This document shows positions 52,539 to 60,956 of a stretch of DNA of 64,000 nt, one piece after another. Position 1 is the first letter of the stretch. Every line of letters begins with the position of its first letter. The stretch spans positions 62,001 to 126,000 of the forward strand of contig JAEXHI010000020.1 of the NCBI GenBank assembly GCA_023450085.1, written 5' to 3'. The DNA is from Bacteroidota bacterium. GTDB taxonomy: Bacteria > Bacteroidota > Bacteroidia > Sphingobacteriales > Sphingobacteriaceae. The notes beneath the pieces were generated by a model. That model saw only the letters and a program-made list of their open reading frames with translations, was not told where the DNA came from and made no database searches. Position numbers and translations under genes: made by a program.

Positions 52539-52590
52539 GCTCGTATCTGGTTACACGAGCCTTAACAAAGGGAGCAGCAATTGAAATACA

Positions 52591-52692
52591 ATAGGGCCGG
52601 CGCCACAAAGCTTAATGTCACAAGGCTCTGGTAAGCCCGCCTTTTCCGAGGAAAAAGCTCCCACACTAAACATAAGTGAGCACCGGCCCTAT
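52591..52692 (-). ncRNA. Candidate structured RNA or leader upstream of sigma factor
   Basis: A 10-bp perfect outer stem (ATAGGGCCGG 52591-52600 with CCGGCCCTAT 52683-52692) is extended by three more pairs and CAC/GTG. Inside are GGCT-6nt-AGCC (52624-52637) and TTTTC-4nt-GAAAA (52642-52655). In the minus direction it would be the 5' leader of the sigma gene 53 nt downstream. It resembles no riboswitch I can name. Strand is inferred; both strands can fold. A non-autonomous element with inverted ends is the alternative. Confidence 0.45.
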
Positions 52693-52930
52693 CACATGTA
52701 TAGGGATGGATACTCTACTTACACTCGCGGGATAAATTTACCAGATTTAGTGACGAGGCTCGTAAGCAATACTTCTTATAATAAGAATTGCTAATTTATA
52801 ACTTTTTATTCTTTTTAACTTTTTTAAAATTAATAAAAAACAATATAAAAACTAAATTAATTTATATTTTACATTAATAAATTAATCAAAAAGCTAAATT
52901 ATTTTAATTTATCGATATTTTATGGCTTAT

Positions 52931-52938
52931 TATATTTG
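52931..52938 (+). promoter_or_regulatory. -7 element of the XRE gene
   Basis: TATATTTG fits TAnnTTTG and lies 18 nt before the ATG of the XRE gene; no TTG at the -33 position. The ~200 bp upstream is very AT-rich and empty of genes. Confidence 0.45.
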
Positions 52939-52956
52939 TTTTACAGCAACAATTAA

Positions 52957-53163
52957 ATGGGTAAGACAGTATATAATCGCATCAAATCGGTGTTAGCAGA
53001 AAAGGGAAAATCGAACATAGATTTGGCCGAAGCTCTCAAGATTACTCCAGAAACTGTTTCAAGTTGGTGTACTAATAGAGCACAACCTTCTATAAAAACA
53101 CTTTTTCAGGTTGCAAAAGAGCTTGATGTGGAAGCCCGGGAACTTTTAGTCTCATCAAAGTAA
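52957..53163 (+). CDS. XRE family helix-turn-helix regulator
   Basis: 68 aa, almost only the HTH: NRIKSVLAEKGKSNIDLAEA, TPETVSSWCTNRAQPSIKTL, FQVAKELDVEARELL. Typical of short phage- or plasmid-type Cro/C1 proteins. It stands alone with its own promoter between the sigma gene (divergent) and a region of decayed genes. It probably controls local element genes. Confidence 0.85.
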   Translation: MGKTVYNRIKSVLAEKGKSNIDLAEALKITPETVSSWCTNRAQPSIKTLFQVAKELDVEARELLVSSK

Positions 53164-53229
53164 ATCAATTACAATAAACAACTTACTGCCGATATCCCCT
53201 AGTTCTTAACAAAAACCCTGTTTTAAGCT

Positions 53230-53352
53230 TCATCCTACCTCTATTCCAAAAATCTTAAGATCCAAGGCAACGATTAACGCGATAACAAAAAGGATAAAAC
53301 CTGTTTTAGCTTGCCACTCTAGATTTCCATGTGGCTTATATTTCCTTTTCAT
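53230..53352 (-). CDS. Possible 40-aa membrane peptide
   Basis: Frame MKRKYKPHGNLEWQAKTGFI continuing LFVIALIVALDLKIFGIEVG: basic start, then a single TM. It sits in an otherwise gene-free 600 bp. Short, so chance is possible, but the positive-N-terminus/TM layout is protein-like. Confidence 0.3.
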   Translation of the reverse strand: MKRKYKPHGNLEWQAKTGFILFVIALIVALDLKIFGIEVG

Positions 53353-53742
53353 AAGTAAGTCTTGATACATAAAGATAAACTTTAGTCGCATAAATTCTTG
53401 CTCATGAATTAACCTTCTATAGAATTAACTACGTAATGTAAAACAGTAACCTCTTTATAGCATTATTTAAAGGTCTTTCTTTAAATACACAACAAGAGCA
53501 GAAAAGACTCCGAGATTTAGAGAAAATAAGAGTGCTAAAAGGAAGTAAATTCTGCTAGACTTCCATGCGTTTCATATTCATTATTACTTCTCCAATTTTG
53601 TCTCGAATACCCCTAAAGTCGTCATTTTAAACCCCAATACATATCCCATTTTTATAGAATTTGGCTTTTTTAAATGTCTATCTATTCCGATAGCTACAAA
53701 ATTTAACCTTCTATCTATTTCCGATCGAAGAAATAGAATTTT
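53353..53742. other. AT-rich stretch with no gene seen
   Basis: I see no open frame, terminator or promoter I can support. Composition and lack of codons suggest decayed DNA. Confidence 0.4.
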
Positions 53743-54242
53743 ATGAACGACATGGGAATAATTTATACTTGGATCTTCATCAGCATAACCTGAACGGCCG
53801 CGTATTTTTTATTTTGGGCACAAAGGGACTGAAAAATGAATTTCTAATCTTTCTGCTGTGGAACATAGTGATTGGCTTTCTGTCCAATAGTGGTTTTTTC
53901 AAGGATACCGAAAGCATACCACCCAGAATGTTATTGGCTATTGCACCCGCAATTTTATTTGTCTTTCTAAGCTATCGTAAAAGACAGGAAACCATCATAA
54001 AGCGAAGCATTCATTTTGCACTCCATTCTCTCAGGCTCCCCATAGAGTTAATGCTCCACCTAATGTTTCTGCAAAATCTATTCCCCAGACTTATGACCTA
54101 TGAAGGATTGAACTTTGATATAGTCATTGGAATTTCTGCTATCGTATTATTAGCACTTCGAATATTTGGAATAAAACCATCTTTTATTAAGATTTTAATT
54201 TGCTCCGGACATTACTTTTTAGCCTTGTTCTTAAGGAGCTGA
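53743..54242 (+). pseudogene. Membrane protein, N-terminus broken
   Basis: The main frame (from about 53769, no ATG in its first third) encodes NEFLIFLLWNIVIGFLSNSG, PRMLLAIAPAILFVFLSYRK, an IELMLHLMFLQNLFPRLM block and a C-terminal TM. An ATG at 53743 opens MNDMGIIYTWIFISIT in another frame, then TGA; further on AAYFLFW continues and would join the main frame (GTKGLKNEF) after adding one base. So a stop and a 1-nt deletion appear to have broken a ~165-aa membrane protein of unknown family. Confidence 0.4.
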
Positions 54243-54353
54243 TCAGGATTGTGAAACCTCCAACATTGTATTTTATGGTTATAGTTCATGCATGTATTAA
54301 TTAAAGCGTATCAATTGTTTAATTTAGCGGTTATTCTTCAAACACTTAATTTA

Positions 54354-55280
54354 CTAAACAAAGTATTTGTCCATGATTGGAGCAATTTTTAAATCGAATT
54401 GCTTTCCGTCATTCCCATTTATAATTAACTTTTCTAAGTTAATTAATGAATTAAGATCATTTTCTAGTGGATGCGGCAAAAAAACTGCATATTTGAAGGT
54501 CTTGCCATCCAGTTTAAATTCCAAGTTTACATAGAGTGAGCGATAGTGTTTTGGTTCCGTGATAAGTCCAATTTGCGGAGTGTCTTTCGGCGAATGTTCG
54601 TTCAGATAAGGAATTGGATATTCGTCGGGCGCTATTTCCGAACGTAATACCTTCCCCAGAATACCATATGTTGATTGACTATACCCATTTTTTGAAAAAA
54701 AAAGATTATAACCTATTTTGCTAAAAGCCATGAGGTATGCACATTTTAAAAGTGTTCGTTTTTCAATCCGTTTCTGAAGTTTAATACTGAATTTAAACTG
54801 GGTTCCATCCCAAAGATCAAATAGTTTCTTATGCTCCAAAACTTTTAAATTTTTTGTAGATGTCAAAAATTGAATTTTTGGACTTCCACTTGCATCTATA
54901 GAAACTTCTGATGTAATTCCTTGAAAATTACGATCGATAGACAAAAGTTTAGCTGGTAATTTCCCTTTATCATCATTGAATAACTGAGTTTTGAAGAAGC
55001 CAAGCATTTTTTTGTCAGAAGAAGCTCCATCAGTATTATTTATACTTTTGCATGTAAGTATAATAGGTTTTCCACCTAAGCTTTTTGGAGGCACGTGTTC
55101 GAGTGTCAATTTGCCATTATCCGCATTAATTTCGGAAAAGTAATTGAAAGAAATAGGACAAAGGTACAGTTCAACCGGTAATTCATTCAAATCCGAATGA
55201 ATGGTTAATTTATTATCAACCAATGTCTTTTTTAGGTTCTTTGAAAATACCTTGAATAAGGTATGATGTTTTGAGCTCAC
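54354..55280 (-). CDS. HNH-type nuclease-like protein
   Basis: 308 aa. The N-terminal part has LCPISFNYFSEI and LTLEHVPPKSLGG followed by LTCKSINN, the order of an HNH (EHVPP) nuclease with Cys residues for a structural zinc. The usual CxxC pairs are incomplete (CPIS, CKSI), so the zinc site may be lost. The C-terminal ~200 residues are unknown. The only good start is GTG at 55280. It lies 21 bp after the serine recombinase stop and in the same frame. Possibly a homing or defence-type nuclease. Confidence 0.65.
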   Translation of the reverse strand: MSSKHHTLFKVFSKNLKKTLVDNKLTIHSDLNELPVELYLCPISFNYFSEINADNGKLTLEHVPPKSLGGKPIILTCKSINNTDGASSDKKMLGFFKTQLFNDDKGKLPAKLLSIDRNFQGITSEVSIDASGSPKIQFLTSTKNLKVLEHKKLFDLWDGTQFKFSIKLQKRIEKRTLLKCAYLMAFSKIGYNLFFSKNGYSQSTYGILGKVLRSEIAPDEYPIPYLNEHSPKDTPQIGLITEPKHYRSLYVNLEFKLDGKTFKYAVFLPHPLENDLNSLINLEKLIINGNDGKQFDLKIAPIMDKYFV

Positions 55281-55301
55281 GTATTTTAGTTTAATTGAGT
55301 A

Positions 55302-55906
55302 TTATTTTCTGATCTGCATTTGCTTTATTTCTTCATTAGTGTGATTATCAAGGATTTTAGAATAACGGTAGAATGTAGCCCTAGTCAACTGTAGACCTTT
55401 ATAAATTTCTTCAGGCGTTTTGGATGTATCTTTATAAACAGCTCTCATAATTAACAATTTCGAAACAGTATCTTTTGTAAATCCTTTGGGTCGCCCACCA
55501 GTTCTACCTCTTGCCCTCGCGGAAGTTAAACCTGCATTAGTTCTTTCCCTTATCAATTCTCTTTCGTATTCAGCCAAGGACGCCATTAAATTAAGGAATA
55601 GCTGACCATTAATTGTAGAGGTGTCTACACCATCAGTTAAACCTTTTATGATGATACCTTTTTCATTCAAACTTAATACCAGGTCAATTATGTGTTTTAA
55701 ACTCCTGCCCAATCTATCAAGTCGCCAAACGATTAATTCATCATCGCTCCTAAATTGTTCAATCATCTTATCAAGCTCTGGTCTGTTTTTAGTTGAACCC
55801 GAGATTTTTTCTTGGTAAATTTTCTCACAACCTGCTTTTCAAGAGCTTCAATCTGTAATTCTAAATTTTGGTCTTTTGTTGAAACTCTTGCATATCCAAT
55901 CTTCAT
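55302..55906 (-). pseudogene. Serine recombinase (resolvase/invertase), frameshifted
   Basis: The N-terminus MKIGYARVSTKDQNLELQIE with catalytic Ser9 begins at 55906, and the rest (MIEQFRSDDELIVWRLDRLG, LMASLAEYERELIRERTNAG, then an HTH) is in another frame from 55766. One missing G near 55834-55836 explains the shift: the intervening codons read GCEKIYQEKISGSTKNRPEL once restored. All other catalytic-domain residues are present. Either a recent pseudogene, a sequencing error, or (less likely) programmed frameshifting. Confidence 0.8.
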
Positions 55907-56231
55907 AAAAATTTACATTTAACTTAACTATTATAAATTTATGAAACTTTGATTACTGATACAAGTTTTTAAGAATTCTGTAGAAATAAAATTCTAGGTC
56001 GCACATAATGCTTTTATAATCTCATTATTCCACCGTTTTAGAAAGCAACAAAACAGGTACGAACCCGAATCCTAATTACCATAAGCAAAGCCATATTTGG
56101 TTCCAAATCTTAAAAACAGAAACTTAAGAATGTTTCGTAAATGCTTTAAGATATATCTGCCCTCGCAAAATTATGCGACAAAGCTCATTTTCGCTGTCAA
56201 CCAGCTTGGATAAATTTGATCAAAAAAAGCC
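55907..56231. other. Intergenic region without recognisable gene
   Basis: About 325 bp, AT-rich. It holds one loose inverted pair, GTCGCACATAAT (55997) against ATTATGCGAC (56168), which might be an element end or recombination site. No gene supported. Confidence 0.35.
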
Positions 56232-56432
56232 ATGAAAGCAACAGAGAAAAAAACCGCTAAACTATGCTACGAACACATCGGCGGCAAACTGGGCAATCTG
56301 CTATTGGAACAATTTGTAGACAAGGGCTGGCTAGCCAAAGAGCACCTCACAGACAAAAACTTTTACATCACCGAAAAAGGCACAAAAGAGTTTAAAAAGC
56401 TGGGCATCGATCTCTCCCTGATCCATTCGTAA
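56232..56432 (+). CDS. Stand-alone C-terminal piece of an ArsR-type regulator
   Basis: 66 aa: CYEHIGGKLGNLLLEQFVDK, GWLAKEHLTDKNFYITEKGT, then FKKLGIDLS. This is the C-terminal half of ArsR-like proteins (CYDHLAGKLG...LTxxG...LGID); the winged helix is missing. ATG at 56232 with no upstream extension. Either a fragment or a small independent protein. Followed by a palindromic terminator. Confidence 0.55.
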   Translation: MKATEKKTAKLCYEHIGGKLGNLLLEQFVDKGWLAKEHLTDKNFYITEKGTKEFKKLGIDLSLIHS

Positions 56433-56491
56433 AAAATGATAACCTCTAATAACATCAAAGAAAGACCTAATGGTACCAAACTTACTACTAC

Positions 56492-56521
56492 AAAAAAGAG
56501 CAGGTTGGCCAACCTGCTCTT
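56492..56521 (-). terminator. Palindromic terminator between convergent genes
   Basis: AAGAGCAGGTTGG and CCAACCTGCTCTT are perfect complements (56496-56521). On the minus strand TTTTTT follows, so it ends the gene at 56526; it probably also serves the plus-strand gene ending at 56432. Confidence 0.75.
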
Positions 56522-56525
56522 ACGA

Positions 56526-56825
56526 CTAAACTAATCCATCCTGAACTTGAACCCTGCCCTGGTTAATCCTGATGACCGAAGACAAACTACCTGTAGCAAT
56601 CAGCTCCCCCGAAAAAGAACCCTCCAGCACACCATTTTTGAAATCACTATCAACTAAAAAGTTGGTATATTTGATCTCCGGCCCTAAATTGGCATAATAC
56701 AGTTCGCGGACCGAATGACTTGGATTCTTTTGCGTTACCTTTTTGATGTTCAATTTCTGAACAAGGCATCCATTATCCACAGGCATCAGCACGAACATGA
56801 TCGAGTAAGTGATATCGCCTAGCAA
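56526..56825 (-). CDS. Hypothetical protein, possibly truncated
   Basis: 99 aa by a TTG start at 56825; the frame is open for 12 more codons (TGNWRGVYGKQ) to a stop at 56859-56861. Contains NGCLVQKLNIKKVTQKNPSH and FKNGVLEGSFSGELIAT, beta-rich. No family recognised. The lack of an ATG and continuing frame suggest that the 5' end was lost. A terminator follows directly. Confidence 0.4.
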   Translation of the reverse strand: MLGDITYSIMFVLMPVDNGCLVQKLNIKKVTQKNPSHSVRELYYANLGPEIKYTNFLVDSDFKNGVLEGSFSGELIATGSLSSVIRINQGRVQVQDGLV

Positions 56826-57095
56826 CTGCTTTCCATAAACACCCCGCCAGTTCCCAGTTCAAAATCCAAGGAAGCGTCGAAGAACTCGAGATCGGAATAT
56901 CCTAACATCTTTCACGTAAACGACACCAATCGTACGAAACTATATGGCTACTACTTTTTTGATAAGAACAAAAAAGATCGCCCAGTCTCCAACCCACAGC
57001 GCAATTAGACAAAAATAAATTATCAGATTACAAATCCATGGTACTAACCGACAGTTTGGAACGTAAAGGAATGGATAGTATTTCCTAACTACACA

Positions 57096-57944
57096 CTATA
57101 TCGGCTTACTCCTTTCTATAACCCAAGCAAGACATTGTTGTTCGAGCAATACATCTTGATAAAATGCATTGGGCAACATGCCAGAACGTCTTTTAAAGTC
57201 TTTGATAAAATGTGCCTGATCATAGAACATCGCTTGGTAGCTCAACTCGGTAAAGTTCCTGAACTTGCGTTCCAACAATAATTTAAGTGCATTCCTAAAC
57301 CGCACAGTCTGAATAAAATCTTTCGGACTTTGACCTAATACTTCCTTAAAAGAACGATACTGTGTCGATTCATTTATTTTTAAAAGGCGAGATAGTTCAT
57401 GTACAAGGATATTTCCTTCGGTCTTGTAGATATAATCCAGTGCCAATTGTATTTTATGGTCGATGTTAGTCGGCTTTAGCCTTTCCAGCAAAAAAGCCTC
57501 TAACAGATCGGATCTCTTTCGAGGATCATTTTGCTCAAACAATCTTTCAAGCATGAATTTTTGATCACCAAAAATACACTCAAAAACTTCTGATTCGTTA
57601 AGCAGTTCTACATACGGTACTTTGGTAAATGCCCTTAACCCTGATGGATGAAACAAAATACAAATCTGATCAAGCGTATCTTTGATATCAACTTTAAAAG
57701 GTAGCTTATGAAAACCATATAAACGGCTCGAAAATTTATTTTGGCTGATAGCTATAGTGCAATGATTTTCATTCCTATTCCGTTTATATTCAATTTTATT
57801 ATCCTTATATATTGTTAGGCAAAGATTAGTATTCGGGAAAGTCTGGTAGGAAAACTGTTCATGAGATTTATGATTAAAAAAAATAAAATATTGAATATAA
57901 GCCTTCAATGCTGAATGCTGAACATGGACAATGATTGTATTCAT
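57096..57944 (-). CDS. AraC family transcription regulator
   Basis: 282 aa. The C-terminal ~100 residues hold the two AraC HTHs: ILVHELSRLLKINESTQYRS, FKEVLGQSPKDFIQTVRFRN, and the second helix region MFYDQAHFIKDFKRRSGMLP. The N-terminal ~170 residues are a poorly conserved sensor part with DQICILFHPSGLRAF. Stands alone in AT-rich DNA, divergent from the S41 peptidase gene 284 bp away, so it may regulate it. Confidence 0.88.
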   Translation of the reverse strand: MNTIIVHVQHSALKAYIQYFIFFNHKSHEQFSYQTFPNTNLCLTIYKDNKIEYKRNRNENHCTIAISQNKFSSRLYGFHKLPFKVDIKDTLDQICILFHPSGLRAFTKVPYVELLNESEVFECIFGDQKFMLERLFEQNDPRKRSDLLEAFLLERLKPTNIDHKIQLALDYIYKTEGNILVHELSRLLKINESTQYRSFKEVLGQSPKDFIQTVRFRNALKLLLERKFRNFTELSYQAMFYDQAHFIKDFKRRSGMLPNAFYQDVLLEQQCLAWVIERSKPI

Positions 57945-58228
57945 ATAGAGACCTTAAGAAGTTATCAAGCTTAGTTTATTCTAACTTTTTATTAGATAGA
58001 CACGCCAGATATCGATATGTTGCAATAGACTAATAAGATATATAATTTTAACGAATGAGACCATTATTCAATGGTTTTAATTAGGCATCATTACATTTGT
58101 CCCAAATCCAATTCTTAAAACGATATTAAAATGACCTTAAATAGATTTGCGTAGATACCTCTGCACGATTTTTACAATTTTTAATATCTAGCAATGCTTT
58201 TCTTTGTTGCCCATAATATAAAGTAGAT
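57945..58228. other. Divergent promoter region
   Basis: AT-rich. Contains TACATTTG (58092-58099) and TAGATTTG (58142-58149), both fitting TAnnTTTG and pointing to the S41 gene, but neither with a TTG at proper spacing. No gene seen. Confidence 0.35.
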
Positions 58229-59656
58229 ATGAAAATCATGATAATCTTTACAATATCACTAATTGCCCTAACCAATATGGCTTATGCACAAAGCACTTGC
58301 GAATGTAGTCAAGCGTTGGATCAGCTCAGTAAAAAAATTGAAACTGAATATCCGGGATTTGAAGAAAAAACAAAGGATAAAATCCTGTATGATAGTTTCA
58401 AGCAACGACTTAGGGCACAAGCTGCAAATACAAATAAGGCAAATTGCTTTGACCTTTTAAAAAAATACACCTCTTTTTTCAGAGATGGCCATATCTGGAT
58501 ATACCCTGCAACTTCGATAAATACGAATGGTTCAGGCAGTACAGATTTATTCAATATCGATATTGAACAATTTAAAGTGGCGCTAAAAACCACAAGTGAT
58601 CCATTAGAAGGAATATGGAAGAACAAGTTTGAATGGACTGGAGGTACAAGTTATGAAATCGGAATTACTAAAGATAGTGATGGCGTACAGGTAGGTTTTG
58701 TGATCAGCGCTACATCTGCTTTCTGGAAGCCCAATGAAACAAAATTTAGATTGTATCCTGACGGTAAGTACGAGTTTTATACCTTTGACAAGACGCTAAA
58801 GACTGGAAGTTACGAAATTTACGACAACAGTATCATCTACTTTAAAGAGGCAAGATCTGCTTTTACAAAAGAATTACCTCTATCGGGTTCAGTACCTGAA
58901 AAAGTAAGAAAAAAAATAGGTGAATTTTATGGGTTTGATGTCAAGAAGCTCAGCAATCAAACAACGCTAATCACCCTTCCGTCTTTTGATTATCCTTTCG
59001 TTAATATTATCCAAGATATGCTAGCGAATGATCGATCAATAATAGAGGGGAGCAAAAATCTCATCATCGATATCAGGGGAAATTCAGGAGGAACAGACAA
59101 TGCCTATGAATTGTTTTTTCCATACATCATGACCAATCCAATTAGAAATATGGGGGTTGAATACCTGGCTACCCGAACTTTGGTAAATGGTTTGCAAAAT
59201 TATATCAAAACAGTAAAGAACAACAAAGAAAGGCAAGGGGAAATAGACACAATCAAGCGGTGGATCGGACTTTATGAAAAAAATATGGGCAAGTTTGTCA
59301 ATTTGAAGGACAGTGTTTTTTCTACCCAAAAGGTAAATCCCGCACAAAGAAGTCCTAGCCATGTGGTGATTTTGATTGACAAAAGGGTTGGGAGCGCCGC
59401 GGAGAGTTTTGTTATGAAGGCTAAGCAAAGTAAAAAAGTGAAATTATTGGGGACGGTAACTTCTGGAGGTCTGGATTATGCGGCAGCCCGGATGTTCGAT
59501 TTTGGCTGCCCGGAATACCTATTGCAATTACCTACATACCGCTCGTTAAGACTACCAGACTATCCGATTGACAACATTGGTATTCAGCCAGATATTTACT
59601 TGGACAAAAGTATAAAAGACTGGATTAAGTTTGCGTTAGAGTATTTGGATTATTGA
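58229..59656 (+). CDS. S41 family (C-terminal processing-like) peptidase
   Basis: 475 aa with a signal peptide (MKIMIIFTISLIALTNMAYA). The S41 core is in the C-terminal half: SKNLIIDIRGNSGGTDNAYE, HVVILIDKRVGSAAESFVMK with the predicted catalytic Ser389, and VTSGGLDYAAARMF. No PDZ domain is obvious, so it resembles tricorn-like periplasmic S41 proteins of Bacteroidetes. An N-terminal Cys-rich stretch (STCECSQAL) follows the signal. Presumably cleaves periplasmic peptides. Confidence 0.85.
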   Translation: MKIMIIFTISLIALTNMAYAQSTCECSQALDQLSKKIETEYPGFEEKTKDKILYDSFKQRLRAQAANTNKANCFDLLKKYTSFFRDGHIWIYPATSINTNGSGSTDLFNIDIEQFKVALKTTSDPLEGIWKNKFEWTGGTSYEIGITKDSDGVQVGFVISATSAFWKPNETKFRLYPDGKYEFYTFDKTLKTGSYEIYDNSIIYFKEARSAFTKELPLSGSVPEKVRKKIGEFYGFDVKKLSNQTTLITLPSFDYPFVNIIQDMLANDRSIIEGSKNLIIDIRGNSGGTDNAYELFFPYIMTNPIRNMGVEYLATRTLVNGLQNYIKTVKNNKERQGEIDTIKRWIGLYEKNMGKFVNLKDSVFSTQKVNPAQRSPSHVVILIDKRVGSAAESFVMKAKQSKKVKLLGTVTSGGLDYAAARMFDFGCPEYLLQLPTYRSLRLPDYPIDNIGIQPDIYLDKSIKDWIKFALEYLDY

Positions 59657-60219
59657 GGTGAATGCATTGGTTATGATATTTCTATCACGTAAACATCATA
59701 CTGCAAAAACCAATTCATTTGACCTTTCAGTCAAACCACTGAATATAGACAAGCAAAACTGTACAGCAAATTATTAACGGTGAGACGGAGTCAACTTTTT
59801 TGGTTTATTCAGGTATGAAGCCATTTTTGTACAAATGCGAAAAATCCGCTAAAGCGAGGTACGAGTAAAGCGGTTTTCACCGATGAGTTATCATTTACAA
59901 AAAATTTGAAAGCATAAAACCTATAAACAAATTGACATCAAGATGCTTCACCGTTTCCAGTCAGGCATTTACCTTAAAACAGTTTTACTGTTTGCTTTCT
60001 TTCTTTTTGGCTGTAAACTTCGTTACGGATATACTTCGCATGCTGTAATGCGTTTCTAAGCCTTGTTCCATCTGCTTCATTGTTCTCAACAGCTATCGAC
60101 AAATCTAAAGCGACGTATCACGAACGTATGATCGATGGTAGATCAGCATACACCAAACGACAAAAATACTTGACAATAATTGATTTTAATGGTATCTGCA
60201 CTGCATTGAATTCGACAGC
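59657..60219. other. Intergenic region with decayed histone gene
   Basis: 563 bp. Apart from the histone remnant (59974-60117) it contains an imperfect hairpin around CCGCT/AGCGG (59846-59873) followed by TTTT, a possible terminator for the S41 gene. Nothing else supported. Confidence 0.4.
59974..60117 (-). pseudogene. Decayed Hc1-like histone fragment
   Basis: Between two stops the frame reads LSIAVENNEADGTRLRNALQ then HAKYIRNEVYSQKERKQ. The GTRLRNALQ core matches GTRVRKGMQ of the intact histone at 25728-25904, but the N-terminal helix and any ATG are missing. A truncated relative rather than a working gene. Confidence 0.5.
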
Positions 60220-60726
60220 ATGCACAAGATCCACGCCGAGGAGTGGCACTGGTACCCGGCCAGCACCGAAGCAGAAAATCAGGTAGTCTTCGACGATGAG
60301 ACCAGATTGGATATCTTTACCCAAGTCTTCTACAACGTCGAGGGAAACCAAAGCGACTTCACCGATTATAGACTGATCCGACTGGACCTGCCAGACCATC
60401 CAGAACAACAAATAGCGGAGAAGCCCAAAAAGAAGGAAAAAAAGAGCAGGCAAATATCACAGTTCCCACTAAACGAACCAGACCGGAAAGAAATCCTGGA
60501 AGTGGCAAATGAAGCCTTTGAACACGTGTTCGAACGCATCGAACCGGAGAACCCGGAACTTACACGCCAGCTCTGGAATGCCGAAAAATATATCGAAAAA
60601 GAGATACTGAGGCCCGAGATGTTGCCGATAGATTGGGATTACCTACGCTCGCTGGCCGAAGCTTTTATGATGCAACACGCCGTTGGACTTGCCGTACAGG
60701 CAGACGAACAATCAGGGAACAGTTAA
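60220..60726 (+). CDS. Hypothetical cytoplasmic protein
   Basis: 168 aa, acidic and hydrophilic, with no signal or TM. Landmarks: MHKIHAEEWHWYPASTEAEN, DETRLDIFTQVFYNVEG, a Lys-rich linker (KPKKKEKKSRQ) and a helical C-terminus (ILRPEMLPIDWDYLRSLAEA). High-GC codon use returns here, resembling the ICE part. No family recognised. Followed by a perfect hairpin. Confidence 0.6.
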   Translation: MHKIHAEEWHWYPASTEAENQVVFDDETRLDIFTQVFYNVEGNQSDFTDYRLIRLDLPDHPEQQIAEKPKKKEKKSRQISQFPLNEPDRKEILEVANEAFEHVFERIEPENPELTRQLWNAEKYIEKEILRPEMLPIDWDYLRSLAEAFMMQHAVGLAVQADEQSGNS

Positions 60727-60749
60727 CAAATTCAAACCTCATTTTAATG

Positions 60750-60773
60750 GAGATGGCAATTATCTGCCATCTC
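60750..60773 (+). terminator. Hairpin downstream of hypothetical gene
   Basis: GAGATGGCA (60750-60758) and TGCCATCTC (60765-60773) form a perfect 9-bp stem with a 6-nt loop, 24 bp after the stop. No clear U-tract, so termination is not certain. Confidence 0.35.
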
Positions 60774-60956
60774 TGTTACCAACCTCCGAGCACTGACGGC
60801 ACGAGATGCTACCATCATAAAGCATAATCGATACCTCAATTTCCAATCACACTGCAGACTGGCCTGCAAATATGGGCAAGTAAATCCATAAGCGCTTTAA
60901 CCAAATTTACAATACGGGCGTCCTAAAAAATTGCTCTCGATGGGAATGAGTCCATG

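Noticed and set aside
52591..52692. SRP RNA, 6S RNA, tmRNA or a known riboswitch
   Set aside because: Diagnostic sequences of these RNAs (such as the SRP GGAA-type loop with GGUCAGG) were not found.
55997..56181. Loose inverted pair GTCGCACATAAT / ATTATGCGAC as element ends
   Set aside because: Short, imperfect, and no matching target duplication or enclosed transposase was seen.
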